From: JAHQVK01 sp036788295
Lineage (GTDB): Bacteria > Myxococcota > Kuafuiibacteriia > Kuafuiibacteriales > Kuafuiibacteriaceae
Direction: 5' to 3'
Assembly (NCBI GenBank): GCA_036788295.1
Contig: DAIQNR010000015.1
Coordinates: 16,700 to 80,699, forward strand
DNA length: 64,000 nt
Within the stretch, counting starts at the first letter, position 1. The number at the start of each line of letters is the position of its first letter. Both the position numbers and the translations under genes were made by a program. Under the pieces are notes generated by a model that saw nothing but the letters and a program-made list of their open reading frames with translations, made no database searches and had not been told where the DNA came from. Below are positions 7,204 through 15,284 of this stretch, piece by piece.

Positions 7204-8660
7204 ACGATGCGAAATGCGTCTACCAGAGTGCATCGACGCTCTCGGGTGAAGTGGCCGGCGTGGGTGAGACCTTCGCCGGTGGGGGAGGCGATGGTGAAGG
7301 AGGTGTAGCCCTCACCGCCGAGCCCCAGACCAGCGAAGGTGGGCGCGTTCTTGGTGAAGATCGAGGTGTTGATCGCCCGGGCCATGTCGTGGAGGCGGCC
7401 GACGTGGTTCGAGTACATCGCGGCGGTGTGCCCGAAGCCGTGCTCGACCCGCCGGGCCATCTGAATGGCGTCTTCGGCGCTGCGGGCGCGGGTGAAGCCG
7501 AGCACCGGCATCAGCAATTCGAGCTGCATGAACGGACCGGACTCCTCCTCTTCCACGATGATGATCTCCGCCGATCGGCGGACCCCGATCGCCTCCAGGA
7601 TCTTGCTCGCGTCCTTGCCGACCCAGGCCCGGTTCGGTCCGGCCCCGTCGATCACCAGATCCCGGAGCCGGCGGGCCTCCGCCCCCCTGGCCTCGTAGGC
7701 CCCGTGTTCGGCCAGCAGGCGCTTCAACGCGTCCGCGACCTCGGCGACGGCGATGACCTCCTTTTCGGCGGTGCACACGATGCAGTTGTCGAGGCTGCCC
7801 CCGGCCACGATCCCCTTCGCCGCCCGGGTGAGGTCTGCGGTCTCGTCCACCACGACCGGGGGGTTTCCGGGGCCGGCCGCGATCGCGCGCTTGCCCGAGG
7901 CCATCGCCGCCTTCACGACGCCGGGCCCGCCGGTGACGACCAGGAGGCGCACGCCGGGGTGGTGCATCAGCGCCTGCGCCGACTCGATCGTGGGCGCCTC
8001 GACCGAGGCGATGCAGTCCTCCGGTCCCCCGGCCGCGTGCATCGCGCGGTTCAGCACGTCGATGAGGTGGCTCGAGACCTCGCGGGCGCCGGGGTGGACG
8101 TTGAAGACCACCGCGTTGCCGCCGGCGAGCATGCCGATCGCGTTGCAGATCACGGTCTCGGTCGGATTGGTCGTCGGGGTGATGGCGCCGATGACCCCGT
8201 ACGGCGCCCGCTCGGTGAGCGTGAGGCCCCGGTCGCCCGACACGGCCACCGGGCGGAGGATCTCCATCCCCGGGGTCTTCTCGATGACGAGGCGGTTCTT
8301 CTTTCGCTTGTGGTGGGCCCGGCCAAGCCCGGTCTCCGCGACCGCCTGCTCGGAGATCCGGTCCACCTCGGCGGCGGCCGCTCGGCGGAGGTTTTCGAGC
8401 ATCTTCGCCCGGACCTCGAGCGGGGTCCGCTCGAGCGCGGTGAACGCTCGGTGGGCCGCCGCGACCGCCGTGTCCACGTCCGGGTACACGCCGGCCCGCC
8501 GGGGCCGGGTGTGAAGCGCCGGCCCTCCCCCGTACCGGGGGGGCGGCGGGGCGCACAGTCCAGCCTCGGGAGGGCCCTCCACGGAGGCGACACCGCCTCG
8601 CACGCGGGCGAGCACTTCGGCCACGATCCGGGCCACCTCGGCGTCATCGAAGCTGGCCAC
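7200..8660 (-). CDS. CoA-acylating aldehyde dehydrogenase, microcompartment type (PduP/EutE family)
   Basis: 486 residues from a GTG start that directly follows the stop of the vertex-protein gene. It converts an aldehyde plus CoA and NAD+ to acyl-CoA and NADH inside the organelle. Residues 3-22 (FDDAEVARIVAEVLARVRGG) form an amphipathic helix followed by a Pro-rich linker, the hallmark of an encapsulation peptide. The core shows APYGVIGAITPTTNP (cofactor site), TGGPGVVKAA, and the catalytic Cys in SLDNCIVCTAEKEV. The length is normal for the family. It is the only enzyme of the locus within the window: no alcohol dehydrogenase, phosphotransacylase or signature lyase/dehydratase is seen. Confidence 0.95.
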   Translation of the reverse strand: MASFDDAEVARIVAEVLARVRGGVASVEGPPEAGLCAPPPPRYGGGPALHTRPRRAGVYPDVDTAVAAAHRAFTALERTPLEVRAKMLENLRRAAAAEVDRISEQAVAETGLGRAHHKRKKNRLVIEKTPGMEILRPVAVSGDRGLTLTERAPYGVIGAITPTTNPTETVICNAIGMLAGGNAVVFNVHPGAREVSSHLIDVLNRAMHAAGGPEDCIASVEAPTIESAQALMHHPGVRLLVVTGGPGVVKAAMASGKRAIAAGPGNPPVVVDETADLTRAAKGIVAGGSLDNCIVCTAEKEVIAVAEVADALKRLLAEHGAYEARGAEARRLRDLVIDGAGPNRAWVGKDASKILEAIGVRRSAEIIIVEEEESGPFMQLELLMPVLGFTRARSAEDAIQMARRVEHGFGHTAAMYSNHVGRLHDMARAINTSIFTKNAPTFAGLGLGGEGYTSFTIASPTGEGLTHAGHFTRERRCTLVDAFRIV

Positions 8661-8960
8661 CTACGCCTCTTCGGTCTTCCGGTAGCGGACCTCACCGCCC
8701 TCCGCGACTTCGTCCACGATCGCCATGACCACGTGGTCCACCGGGCGGTCTTTGGTCGCCGCGGTCTGGCGGGCCGACGACCCGGCGGCGTAGAGGACCA
8801 GCTCGCCGACCCCTGCGCCGACCGCGTCGGCGGCCACCACCGTCCCTGCGACCGGCTCTCCGGCCTCGTTGGCGTTTCGAAGGAGCAGGAATCGAAGCCC
8901 GTCGAGCTCCGGCTCCTTCTGGGTCGCCACCACCGTGCCGATCACCCGAGCGAGCAGCAT
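8661..8960 (-). CDS. BMC-P pentameric vertex protein (EutN/CcmL family)
   Basis: 99 residues. The sequence begins MLLARVIGTVVATQKEPELDG, followed by LLLRNANEAGEP, VAADAVGAGVGELVLYAAGSSAR and DHVVMAIVDEVA. This order is diagnostic of EutN/CcmL/CsoS4 proteins, which form pentamers that cap the vertices of the icosahedral shell. ATG 8960 lies 6 bp after the hexamer gene and the TAG is followed at once by the GTG of the aldehyde dehydrogenase, so both junctions are operonic. Having a vertex protein next to hexamer and tandem proteins means the locus can in principle build a closed shell. Confidence 0.95.
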   Translation of the reverse strand: MLLARVIGTVVATQKEPELDGLRFLLLRNANEAGEPVAGTVVAADAVGAGVGELVLYAAGSSARQTAATKDRPVDHVVMAIVDEVAEGGEVRYRKTEEA

Positions 8961-8966
8961 CGGGTC

Positions 8967-9269
8967 TCAGCCTTCGGACGGCGCCGACGGCTTTCGTCCG
9001 AGCGGCAGCGCCGCTTCGAGGTTCGGGTGGGGGCGCGGGATGACGTGCACGCTGACCAGCTCGCCAACCCGCTCGGCGCCGCGGGCGCCGGCCTCGACGG
9101 CGGCCTTGACCGCAGCCACGTCGCCGCGGACGACCGCGGTCACGAAACCGCCCCCGTAGCCCTTCTCGTAGCCCACGAGCTCGACCTTCGCCGCCTTCAC
9201 CGCCGCGTCGGCGGCCTCCACCATGCCAACGAAACCCTTGGTCTCGATGAGCCCCAGTGCGTCTGCCAT
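8967..9269 (-). CDS. BMC-H hexameric shell protein
   Basis: 100 residues from ATG 9269, which has GAGGAG 7 nt upstream; the GTG at 9275 is a less likely start. MADALGLIETKGFVGMVEAADAA is shown here by parts: ALGLIETKG, VEAADAAVKAAKVELVGYE and VVRGDVAAVKAAVEAG are the canonical PF00936 strands and helices. The hexamer is the main facet tile of the microcompartment. The central-pore loop would lie around GYGGGFV. A C-terminal extension of about 12 residues (GRKPSAPSEG) follows the domain. Confidence 0.96.
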   Translation of the reverse strand: MADALGLIETKGFVGMVEAADAAVKAAKVELVGYEKGYGGGFVTAVVRGDVAAVKAAVEAGARGAERVGELVSVHVIPRPHPNLEAALPLGRKPSAPSEG

Positions 9270-9291
9270 GTCCACTCCTCGTGCCCGCCGG

Positions 9292-9912
9292 TCAGCGCCC
9301 GGAGAGCCCCTCGATCGCCGCGCTCGCCGCGGCAGCGGCGGAGTCCACCTCGGACTCCGACCCGCATAGGTAGAGGCGCCCGAAGGCGCCGACGGTCGTG
9401 ACGTCCACCAGCCTCACGTTCGCCGCCTTCTCCGCCTCGTTCGCGGCGAAGGCCATGTAGGCTGCGGGCTCGGACTCCATGATGAACAGGGACTCGCCGG
9501 GAAGGACCATCGAGCCGAACCGGATCTTGTCCAGGATCATGGCGTGGTAGGGCTCGATGCTGCGAATCACCGTGTTCGAGACCACTTTGGGTCGATTCCG
9601 GTCGGTCGCCTCCATGCCGAGCTCGGCGAGGATGGCGTCTCCGGCGGCGAGCACCTGGCCCTTGTCTTCGTGGTGAAGCTCGAGCATCCCGAACGCTCGT
9701 TCGACCACGAGCGTGGCCGGCTGGACCGACGTCGCCTTCAAGGCCCGGTCGAGCAGGCGGTGGATCTGCATGCCCGGCGCGATCTCGAGGAACAAGGACG
9801 CCATTCCGGGAACCGGAAAGTACCCCCGACAGGTCGTGCACAGGTGGGACGTGAACTGGGGCTGGAGGCTGTCGAGGAATACGTACGCGCGAAGCGAGGT
9901 CCCGCCCGACAT
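9292..9912 (-). CDS. Tandem BMC-domain shell protein (BMC-T), first gene of the operon
   Basis: 206 residues. The N-terminus SLRAYVFLDSLQPQFTSHL and PVPGMASLFLEIAPGMQIH leads into a first BMC domain with VQPATLVVERAFGMLELH. The second domain is GESLFIMESEPAAYMAFAAN, then KAANVRLVDVTTVGAFGRL. The overall pattern recalls the permuted double-domain shell proteins of Haliangium-type compartments, some of which stack face to face to make gated pores. The upstream sequence has GCTAAGCA 7 nt before the ATG, similar to the putative leaderless -10 elements elsewhere in this window. It likely opens the operon that runs to 4638. Confidence 0.9.
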   Translation of the reverse strand: MSGGTSLRAYVFLDSLQPQFTSHLCTTCRGYFPVPGMASLFLEIAPGMQIHRLLDRALKATSVQPATLVVERAFGMLELHHEDKGQVLAAGDAILAELGMEATDRNRPKVVSNTVIRSIEPYHAMILDKIRFGSMVLPGESLFIMESEPAAYMAFAANEAEKAANVRLVDVTTVGAFGRLYLCGSESEVDSAAAAASAAIEGLSGR

Positions 9913-10169
9913 CGGCGGGTGCTTAGCCCGATTCGGAAGGGGGAGCGAGTCATATTTTCGCAGCTGACCGTCGCTTGGGCTCTGACCCCGAGATTTTCTG
10001 TCACGGCAGCCGATGGTCGTTCATACAACGAGCACAGGCGCGAAACGCCGGACGAAGAGCCCGCACCACGGGGAGGCCGCAAATCCGTGGGTCTTTGAAC
10101 TTTTTCGCCGGTTTTCGCGTCCTCGACGTAGGAGGCGGAGGGCTCGCCACGGCAGCCCACGGGTCACAC
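9913..10169. promoter_or_regulatory. Divergent intergenic region between the BMC operon and the small protein gene
   Basis: 257 bp with lower GC than its surroundings, including AT-rich patches (around 9950-9958 and 10095-10110). No gene is supported. It presumably holds the promoters of the microcompartment operon (minus) and of the small protein (plus). No inverted repeat stood out. Confidence 0.4.
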
Positions 10170-10382
10170 ATGCTGGACGGTTACATCATCGACGCGATCA
10201 AACGAGAGGAGCGCGCGCGGCAGGCCCCCGACGGGGGTCGTCCCCGGCTGCATCTCCCCATCGGGCCCTTCGAGCCCCCCCGCGGGGAGCCGGCTCGCTC
10301 CGACCTCGATGAAGAGGACAACCGCGGTGTCGTCACCATCCCGCTCGGCTCCGGCGAGCCGCTCTGGGAGGACGCAGCCTGA
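10170..10382 (+). CDS. Small conserved-type protein divergent from the microcompartment operon
   Basis: 70 residues starting MLDGYIIDAIKREERARQ, with a short basic helix, then a Pro/Arg-rich middle and an acidic segment DLDEEDNRGVVTIPLG. I recall similar small proteins of Myxococcota beginning MLDGYIID, but no function is known to me. There is no obvious ribosome site, so the start is chosen by this N-terminus. It converges on tyrS (stops 2 bp apart) and lies 257 bp from the divergent shell gene. Confidence 0.6.
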   Translation: MLDGYIIDAIKREERARQAPDGGRPRLHLPIGPFEPPRGEPARSDLDEEDNRGVVTIPLGSGEPLWEDAA

Positions 10383-10383
10383 C

Positions 10384-11571
10384 TCACGGGCGGGAGGGGC
10401 CGACGCGGACCCGCTTCACCGCCCGTTTCCCCACCTCGATGAGGTAGTCCCCCGCCGGGACCGGTTCGTGCGGATCCTCCTTGCGGACGCCATCGACGCG
10501 GACGCCACCCTGCTGGACCTTGCGCTTGGCGTCGCCTTTGGACGCCGCGAGCCCGGCCTCGGCCAGGACGCCGGCGAGCAGGCCCTCGGACACTGCGGCG
10601 GTCTCGACGTCGCGGGGGGGGCGACCGGCGTCCCACCACGCGCGGACGTCGCGGGCCGCCGCCTCGGTGGCGAAGCGCGCCACCAGAGCCTCGGCGAGGT
10701 TCTTCTTGGCGGCGAGCGGGTCCGTCTCGACCTCGGGCGGGGTCGCTTCCAGAAGCAGGCCGTACCAATCGGCCATGAGCTCGTCGCTGATGCTCATCGT
10801 CTTGCCGAAGATCTCCTCGGGGGGCTCGGTGATGCCGACGTGGTTTCCCTTGGACTTCGACATCTTCTCCGCTCCGTCGAGCCCGACGAGCAGCGCGGTC
10901 GTCATGACCAGCTGGGGGCGCTGGCCGTAGGCCTGCATGACGTGGCGTCCGACGTTCAGGTTGAACAGCTGGTCCTGACCGCCGAGCTCGATGTCCGCCT
11001 CGAGGTGCACCGAATCGTAGGCCTGCATGAGCGGGTACAAGAACTCGTGCAGCGCGATTTGCGTCCCCGCGTCGAAGCGCTGGCGGAAGTCGCGGCGCTC
11101 GAGCATTCGGCCGACGTTGTAGGTCGCCGCGAGGCGGATGACGTCCGCGAAGCCCAGTCGGCTCAGCCACGAGCCGTTGTATTCGACCCTGGTCCGCTCT
11201 CGTTCGAGGATCCGGAACGCTTGCTCGGCGTAGGTTTGGGCATTGTGCTCGATTTGCGCCTCGTCGAGCGGCGGGCGGAGCGCGTTGCGCCCGGTCGGAT
11301 CGCCGATGCGGGCGGTGTAGTCCCCGACGATGAACACCAGCTCGTGCCCGAACCGCTGAAACTGCGCCATCTTCTCGATGAGCACGGTGTGCCCGAGGTG
11401 CAGGTCCGGCGCGGTCGGGTCGAAGCCGACCTTCACCCGCAGCGGTCGCTGTTTCGCGTGGCTCTCGCGCACGCGGGCTTCGAAATCGTCACGGGGGTGC
11501 AGGTCCACGACCCCGCGGAGCAGCACGGGGAGCTGGACATCGGCCGGCGGGATGAGGACGGGCGCCGTCAT
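10384..11571 (-). CDS. tyrS: Tyrosine--tRNA ligase
   Basis: 395 residues from ATG 11571. It charges tRNA-Tyr with tyrosine in the cytosol. The class I signatures are HLGH at 58-61 and KMSKS at 236-240. The tyrosine-pocket region GDYTARIGDPTGR is at about 83-95, and QAYDS/GGQDQLFN around 182-203. A C-terminal S4 RNA-binding domain (about 335-395) contains AKRKVQQGGVRVDGV. The length fits the shorter bacterial TyrS type with HLGH and S4. The more upstream start (11613) adds residues without homology. Confidence 0.97.
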   Translation of the reverse strand: MTAPVLIPPADVQLPVLLRGVVDLHPRDDFEARVRESHAKQRPLRVKVGFDPTAPDLHLGHTVLIEKMAQFQRFGHELVFIVGDYTARIGDPTGRNALRPPLDEAQIEHNAQTYAEQAFRILERERTRVEYNGSWLSRLGFADVIRLAATYNVGRMLERRDFRQRFDAGTQIALHEFLYPLMQAYDSVHLEADIELGGQDQLFNLNVGRHVMQAYGQRPQLVMTTALLVGLDGAEKMSKSKGNHVGITEPPEEIFGKTMSISDELMADWYGLLLEATPPEVETDPLAAKKNLAEALVARFATEAAARDVRAWWDAGRPPRDVETAAVSEGLLAGVLAEAGLAASKGDAKRKVQQGGVRVDGVRKEDPHEPVPAGDYLIEVGKRAVKRVRVGPSRP

Positions 11572-11639
11572 GGGCGGGTCGATGCCTCGGGAAGCGCAGG
11601 ATGGCCACGCCAAAAGTTGGGAAGAAAAGGTCCCCGCCT

Positions 11640-11775
11640 TGGCCGTGTGAAGGACTGCGGTCGGAACCTGCCTCAGCAGGTGGGTGACGTGTCCCAGCGC
11701 CCTGCCTCTGCCCAGCTTAGCGGCAGTTCGCGCGAGGCCAGGAGGTACGCCTCCCTAAATTCATCGCATCGGTTC
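11640..11775 (-). ncRNA. Candidate structured RNA downstream of zapA (possible 6S RNA)
   Basis: The 228-bp gap between zapA and tyrS has no ORF but contains two perfect hairpins: GGAGG-TACG-CCTCC near 11740-11755 and ACCTGC-CTCA-GCAGGT at 11666-11681 (as read on plus). In many proteobacteria the 6S RNA gene ssrS lies directly downstream of zapA on the same strand, which is the main reason for this call. I could not fold the full closing stem with its central bubble by eye and the ends are guesses. A cis-regulatory leader of tyrS (a T-box is not seen) is the alternative. Confidence 0.3.
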
Positions 11776-11799
11776 ACGAACTAAATGTGCAGCTCTCCA

Positions 11800-12168
11800 T
11801 CACGAACCAGGCAGGGATGTCGAAGTTCGGTCGTCCCGCCGACCCTCCAGGTCGCGGGCGATGGCGTCGATCGAGGCGAGCATTCGAATCGAGCGCTCGC
11901 GCACGAGCCGCTTCAGGCGCTCGTTCTTCTCTCGCTCGGCAAACAGTTCCTCGGCCAGATTGAGCGCCGCGAGCAGCGCGATCTGGTCACTTTGGGCTCG
12001 CCTCGTTCCTTCACGGATCGAATCCACCCGGCGGTTCACGAAGTCCACCACTTCCCGCACCCGATGCTCTTCGGCATCGGACACGACGTTGAAACGAAGA
12101 CCGCCGAGGTCCACGCTGATGGCCCGGCGCGATTTGTCGCCGTTGGTCGACCCCGGGGTACCCGACAC
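11800..12168 (-). CDS. zapA: Cell division protein ZapA
   Basis: 122 residues from a GTG start. ZapA binds FtsZ at mid-cell and promotes bundling of protofilaments. The globular head has AISVDLGGLRFNVVSDAEE and REVVDFVNRRVDSIRE. The helical stalk QIALLAALNLAEELFAERE forms the tetramer coiled coil, and a basic helix follows. The length is slightly above the usual 90-110. It lies 9 bp downstream of ftsY, so the pair is an operon. Confidence 0.93.
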   Translation of the reverse strand: MSGTPGSTNGDKSRRAISVDLGGLRFNVVSDAEEHRVREVVDFVNRRVDSIREGTRRAQSDQIALLAALNLAEELFAEREKNERLKRLVRERSIRMLASIDAIARDLEGRRDDRTSTSLPGS

Positions 12169-12177
12169 CTCGTGACC

Positions 12178-13395
12178 TTAGGAGGAGGCAGTCGGTCCGT
12201 CAACGGCGACGCCTCGATGGTCCGTTGCGCTCGCAAACAGGGCGCGGACGAAGGTTTGCGGGTCGAAGTCCCGCAGGTCGTCGGCGCCTTCGCCCACCCC
12301 GACGAAGCGCACCGGGAGCCCGAGCTCGTCGGCGATGGCGACCACCACGCCGCCCTTCGCGGTGCCGTCGAGCTTCGTGAGGGCGAGGCTGTGGACGGTG
12401 ACCACTTCGGAGAAGGTCTTGGCCTGAGAGATCCCGTTTTGGCCGGTGTTGGCGTCGAGCACGAGCAGCACTTCGTGCGGCGCACCGGGGAGGGCCTTGC
12501 CGAGCACCCGCTGCAGCCGGGCCAGCTCTTGCATCAGGTTGGCCTTGGTCTGAAGGCGCCCCGCCGTGTCGCACAGGAGGAGGTCGGCGCCGGCGGCGCG
12601 GGCCCGCTCGACCGCCGAGAACATCACCGAAGCTGGATCGGCCCCCTCCTCTCCCTTCACGACCTCCGCCCCGGCCCGCTCTCCCCAGACCTCGAGCTGC
12701 TCGACGGCCGCAGCTCGGAACGTGTCGCCGGCGGCGAGGACCACCTTCTTGCCTTCGGCGACGTAGCGGGCCGCGATCTTTCCGATGGTCGTCGTCTTGC
12801 CCACGCCGTTGACGCCGATGACCAGCACCACATACGGCGGGGTGCCGAGGTTCCAGGGGGCCAGCTTCGGCCCCAGTGACGCGCCGATCCGCTGCTCGAG
12901 GCCGGACTTCACCGCTTCCGGATCCCGGCGGGACGCCGGCTCGAGGCGGTCCGAGACCTCCGCGATGAGCCGACTGGAGGTGCGAATGCCGATGTCGGCG
13001 GAGACGAGCGCGGTCTCGAGCTCCTCGACGACCGACGGGTCGAGACCGCCTCGACCGAGGATGGCGTCGAGGCGGGCGAGAAGGCCGGTCCTGGTCTTGG
13101 TGAGACCCCGGTACAGCGCGTCGGCGTCCGACGGGCGGGAGACCGGCGCGGCAGGAGCCCCTGCCTCGGTCGGCGCCCCGACCGGCGCTGGCTGGGGACC
13201 GGATTTTCTCCGGGCGAGCGCGAAGCGAAACAGCAGCGCCGCCGTGAGCACGAGCAAAAGGCCGGTGAGGGCCGCGGCCATGGTCTCGACGTCGAGGCCC
13301 ACCGTCGCCTCGAGCTTCTCGACGTCCACCCCGAGCCCGCCGAGGACCTCGCGAAGGTCGAGCCCGAGCCCCAGCAGCCACCCGCGAAAGTCCAT
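12178..13395 (-). CDS. ftsY: Signal recognition particle receptor FtsY
   Basis: 405 residues. A membrane segment (about 40-58) replaces the acidic A domain of the E. coli protein, followed by a Pro/Ala-rich linker to 90. The NG domain follows: the N helices (about 93-175), then G1 GVNGVGKT (194-201), DTFRAAA (224-230), DTAGR (276-280), and TKLDGTAKGG (about 337-346). It docks SRP-ribosome complexes at the membrane in a GTP-dependent way. It is followed closely by zapA and preceded by the chemosensory operon whose last gene ends 52 bp upstream. Confidence 0.97.
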   Translation of the reverse strand: MDFRGWLLGLGLDLREVLGGLGVDVEKLEATVGLDVETMAAALTGLLLVLTAALLFRFALARRKSGPQPAPVGAPTEAGAPAAPVSRPSDADALYRGLTKTRTGLLARLDAILGRGGLDPSVVEELETALVSADIGIRTSSRLIAEVSDRLEPASRRDPEAVKSGLEQRIGASLGPKLAPWNLGTPPYVVLVIGVNGVGKTTTIGKIAARYVAEGKKVVLAAGDTFRAAAVEQLEVWGERAGAEVVKGEEGADPASVMFSAVERARAAGADLLLCDTAGRLQTKANLMQELARLQRVLGKALPGAPHEVLLVLDANTGQNGISQAKTFSEVVTVHSLALTKLDGTAKGGVVVAIADELGLPVRFVGVGEGADDLRDFDPQTFVRALFASATDHRGVAVDGPTASS

Positions 13396-13446
13396 GAAGG
13401 AGGCCCTAGAGCAGGGCCTTCATCGAAGCAACGGCGATTTCGCCCC

Positions 13447-14475
13447 TCACTCCGACAGAGCGAGGAGCCGCTCGGCGACCGCCTCGAGCGGGAGCAGCGC
13501 CTCCACCCCGCCGAGGGCGAAGGCGGACCCGGGCATCCCGAACACCACGCAAGTCGCCTCGTCCTGGCCGATGGTGCGGGCTCCGGCCTGTCGCAGGTCG
13601 GCCATGCCCCGGGCGCCATCCTTGCCCATGCCGGTGAGGATGGCGGCGACGACGTTCTCGCCGCCGGTTCGGGCGGCCGAGCGAAACAGGACGTCCACCG
13701 ACGGGCGGTGCCGGGACACGAGCGGCCCGTCGCGGACCTCGGTCTCGTATCGAGCGCCGCTGCGCCTCAGCAGCAGGTGGCGATCCCCGGGCGCGATGAG
13801 CACCCGGCCCCGAAGCAGCGCGTCCCCGGTCTCGGCCTCCTTCACGTCGAGGGGGAGCAGGCCGTTGAGCCGCTCGGCGAACGCTCTCGTGAAGCCGGCG
13901 GGCATGTGCTGCACCACCGCGATCCCGGGGGCGTCTCGGGGCAGCCCCTGCAGCACCACCCGCAGCGCCTCCGTGCCCCCGGTCGATGCCCCGATCACGA
14001 TGATCTTCTCGGTGGTGCGAAGCCGGGGGGCCGGCCCGGCCCGCCGAGGCGCGGCTGCAGCCGGCCGGGGTCGGGGGGTGGCCAAAGCGGCGCTCTTCAC
14101 CACGTCGCACAGCCGCACGCGGGCCTCTTCGAAGAATCCCCGGGTGCCGAACTTCGGCTTCTCGATGACCTCCACCGCGCCGAGCTCGAGCGCGTCGAGC
14201 GAGGCCTGGGCGCCGTGGCCGACCAGGGTGGAGCAGATCACGACCGGGATCGGTCGCTGGGCCATGATCCGCTCGAGAAAGGTCAGCCCGTCCATCTTGG
14301 GCATCTCGATGTCGAGCAGCAGCACGTCGGGCATGCCGCCCTTCATCGCCTCGACGGCGGCGTAGGGGTCCGCGGCGACCGCGATGACCTCGATGTCGGG
14401 GTCAGTGGACAGCGCTGCAGGGAGCGCCGCCCGCACCAGCGCCGAGTCGTCCACGACCATCACTCGGATCGCCAT
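13447..14475 (-). CDS. cheB: Chemotaxis response regulator protein-glutamate methylesterase CheB
   Basis: 342 residues from ATG 14475, which overlaps the cheR stop (TGATG). The receiver domain (1-120) has the acidic pair D9/D10 and phospho-acceptor D55 in LLLDIEMPKMDG. After an Ala/Pro-rich linker, the methylesterase domain (about 155-342) carries the catalytic Ser164 (GASTGG), His190 (VQHMP) and Asp286 (TGMGKDG). It removes methyl groups from receptor glutamates when phosphorylated by CheA and so provides adaptation. It is the last gene of the chemosensory operon. Confidence 0.97.
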   Translation of the reverse strand: MAIRVMVVDDSALVRAALPAALSTDPDIEVIAVAADPYAAVEAMKGGMPDVLLLDIEMPKMDGLTFLERIMAQRPIPVVICSTLVGHGAQASLDALELGAVEVIEKPKFGTRGFFEEARVRLCDVVKSAALATPRPRPAAAAPRRAGPAPRLRTTEKIIVIGASTGGTEALRVVLQGLPRDAPGIAVVQHMPAGFTRAFAERLNGLLPLDVKEAETGDALLRGRVLIAPGDRHLLLRRSGARYETEVRDGPLVSRHRPSVDVLFRSAARTGGENVVAAILTGMGKDGARGMADLRQAGARTIGQDEATCVVFGMPGSAFALGGVEALLPLEAVAERLLALSE

Positions 14476-15284
14476 CAGCGGGTCCTCCGATACATGGTGG
14501 GCCCGACGGCCTCGAGCGGAAACCCCCGAGCGACCGCGTGGTCGGTGTGACCCAGCGCCAAGAACCCTCCGGGGAGGAGCTGCTCCACCAACCGGGCCAC
14601 CACCGCGTTTCGGGTCGACTCGTCGAAATAGATGAGGACGTTTCGGCAGAAGATGACGTCGAACCGGGGCTTCAGCCGCCAGCGCTCGTCCACCAAGTTC
14701 AGGCGGTGAAAGCTCACGAGAGCCCGGACCGAAGGCACGAGCTGCAGGTGGCCCTGGCGCGCGGGCTCGAATTCGGTGCTCAGGACGGCCGGAGGCAAGC
14801 CACAGAGCCGCTCCGCCGGGTAGATGCCCTCTTTGGCCCGGCGTAGCACCGACTCCGATAGATCGGTGGCGAGGATGCGAAACGGGCCCACGTCCCCCGC
14901 CGCCTGCGCTCGGCGAAGGCATAGGGCGAGGGTGTACGGCTCCTCGCCGGAGGAGCACGCCGCGCTCCACGCCCGAAACGGGGCCGAGCCCTTTCGTTCG
15001 GGCAGGATCTTCTCCTGCAGCAGCTCGAAGTGGTGGGTCTCACGAAAGAACGCCGTCGTGTGGGTGAACAGCGCGTCGAGCGCCCTGCGGCGCTCGGCTT
15101 CACCGGCCTCGTGGAGCAGGTGCCGAAAATAGCGGTCGAGATCGGCGTGCCCCGCCGCCCGGGCGAGGACGCCGAGCCGCGCCTCGAGCAGGGGCCGCTT
15201 CGCGTCGCTGAGCACGATCCCGGTCTCCCTTCTCACCCACGCCGAGAACGCAGGGAGGGAGGAAGCGGCGGCAGGCTCGATCAT
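14475..15284 (-). CDS. cheR: Chemotaxis protein methyltransferase CheR
   Basis: 269 residues. It transfers methyl groups from S-adenosylmethionine to glutamates of the chemoreceptor. The N-terminal helical domain (1-75) leads to FFRE (79-82), the SAM motif SAACSSGEEPY (107-117), ATDLSE (139-144), and FDVIFCRNVLIYFD (208-221). All are standard for CheR. The length is usual and no TPR extension is present. It overlaps cheW by 4 bp and cheB by 1 bp. Confidence 0.97.
   Translation of the reverse strand: MIEPAAASSLPAFSAWVRRETGIVLSDAKRPLLEARLGVLARAAGHADLDRYFRHLLHEAGEAERRRALDALFTHTTAFFRETHHFELLQEKILPERKGSAPFRAWSAACSSGEEPYTLALCLRRAQAAGDVGPFRILATDLSESVLRRAKEGIYPAERLCGLPPAVLSTEFEPARQGHLQLVPSVRALVSFHRLNLVDERWRLKPRFDVIFCRNVLIYFDESTRNAVVARLVEQLLPGGFLALGHTDHAVARGFPLEAVGPTMYRRTR

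Noticed and set aside
11640..11775. tRNA gene or T-box leader before tyrS
   Set aside because: No cloverleaf with a T-arm GGTTC and CCA end fits, and a T-box would have to lie upstream of tyrS with a T-box consensus, which is not present.
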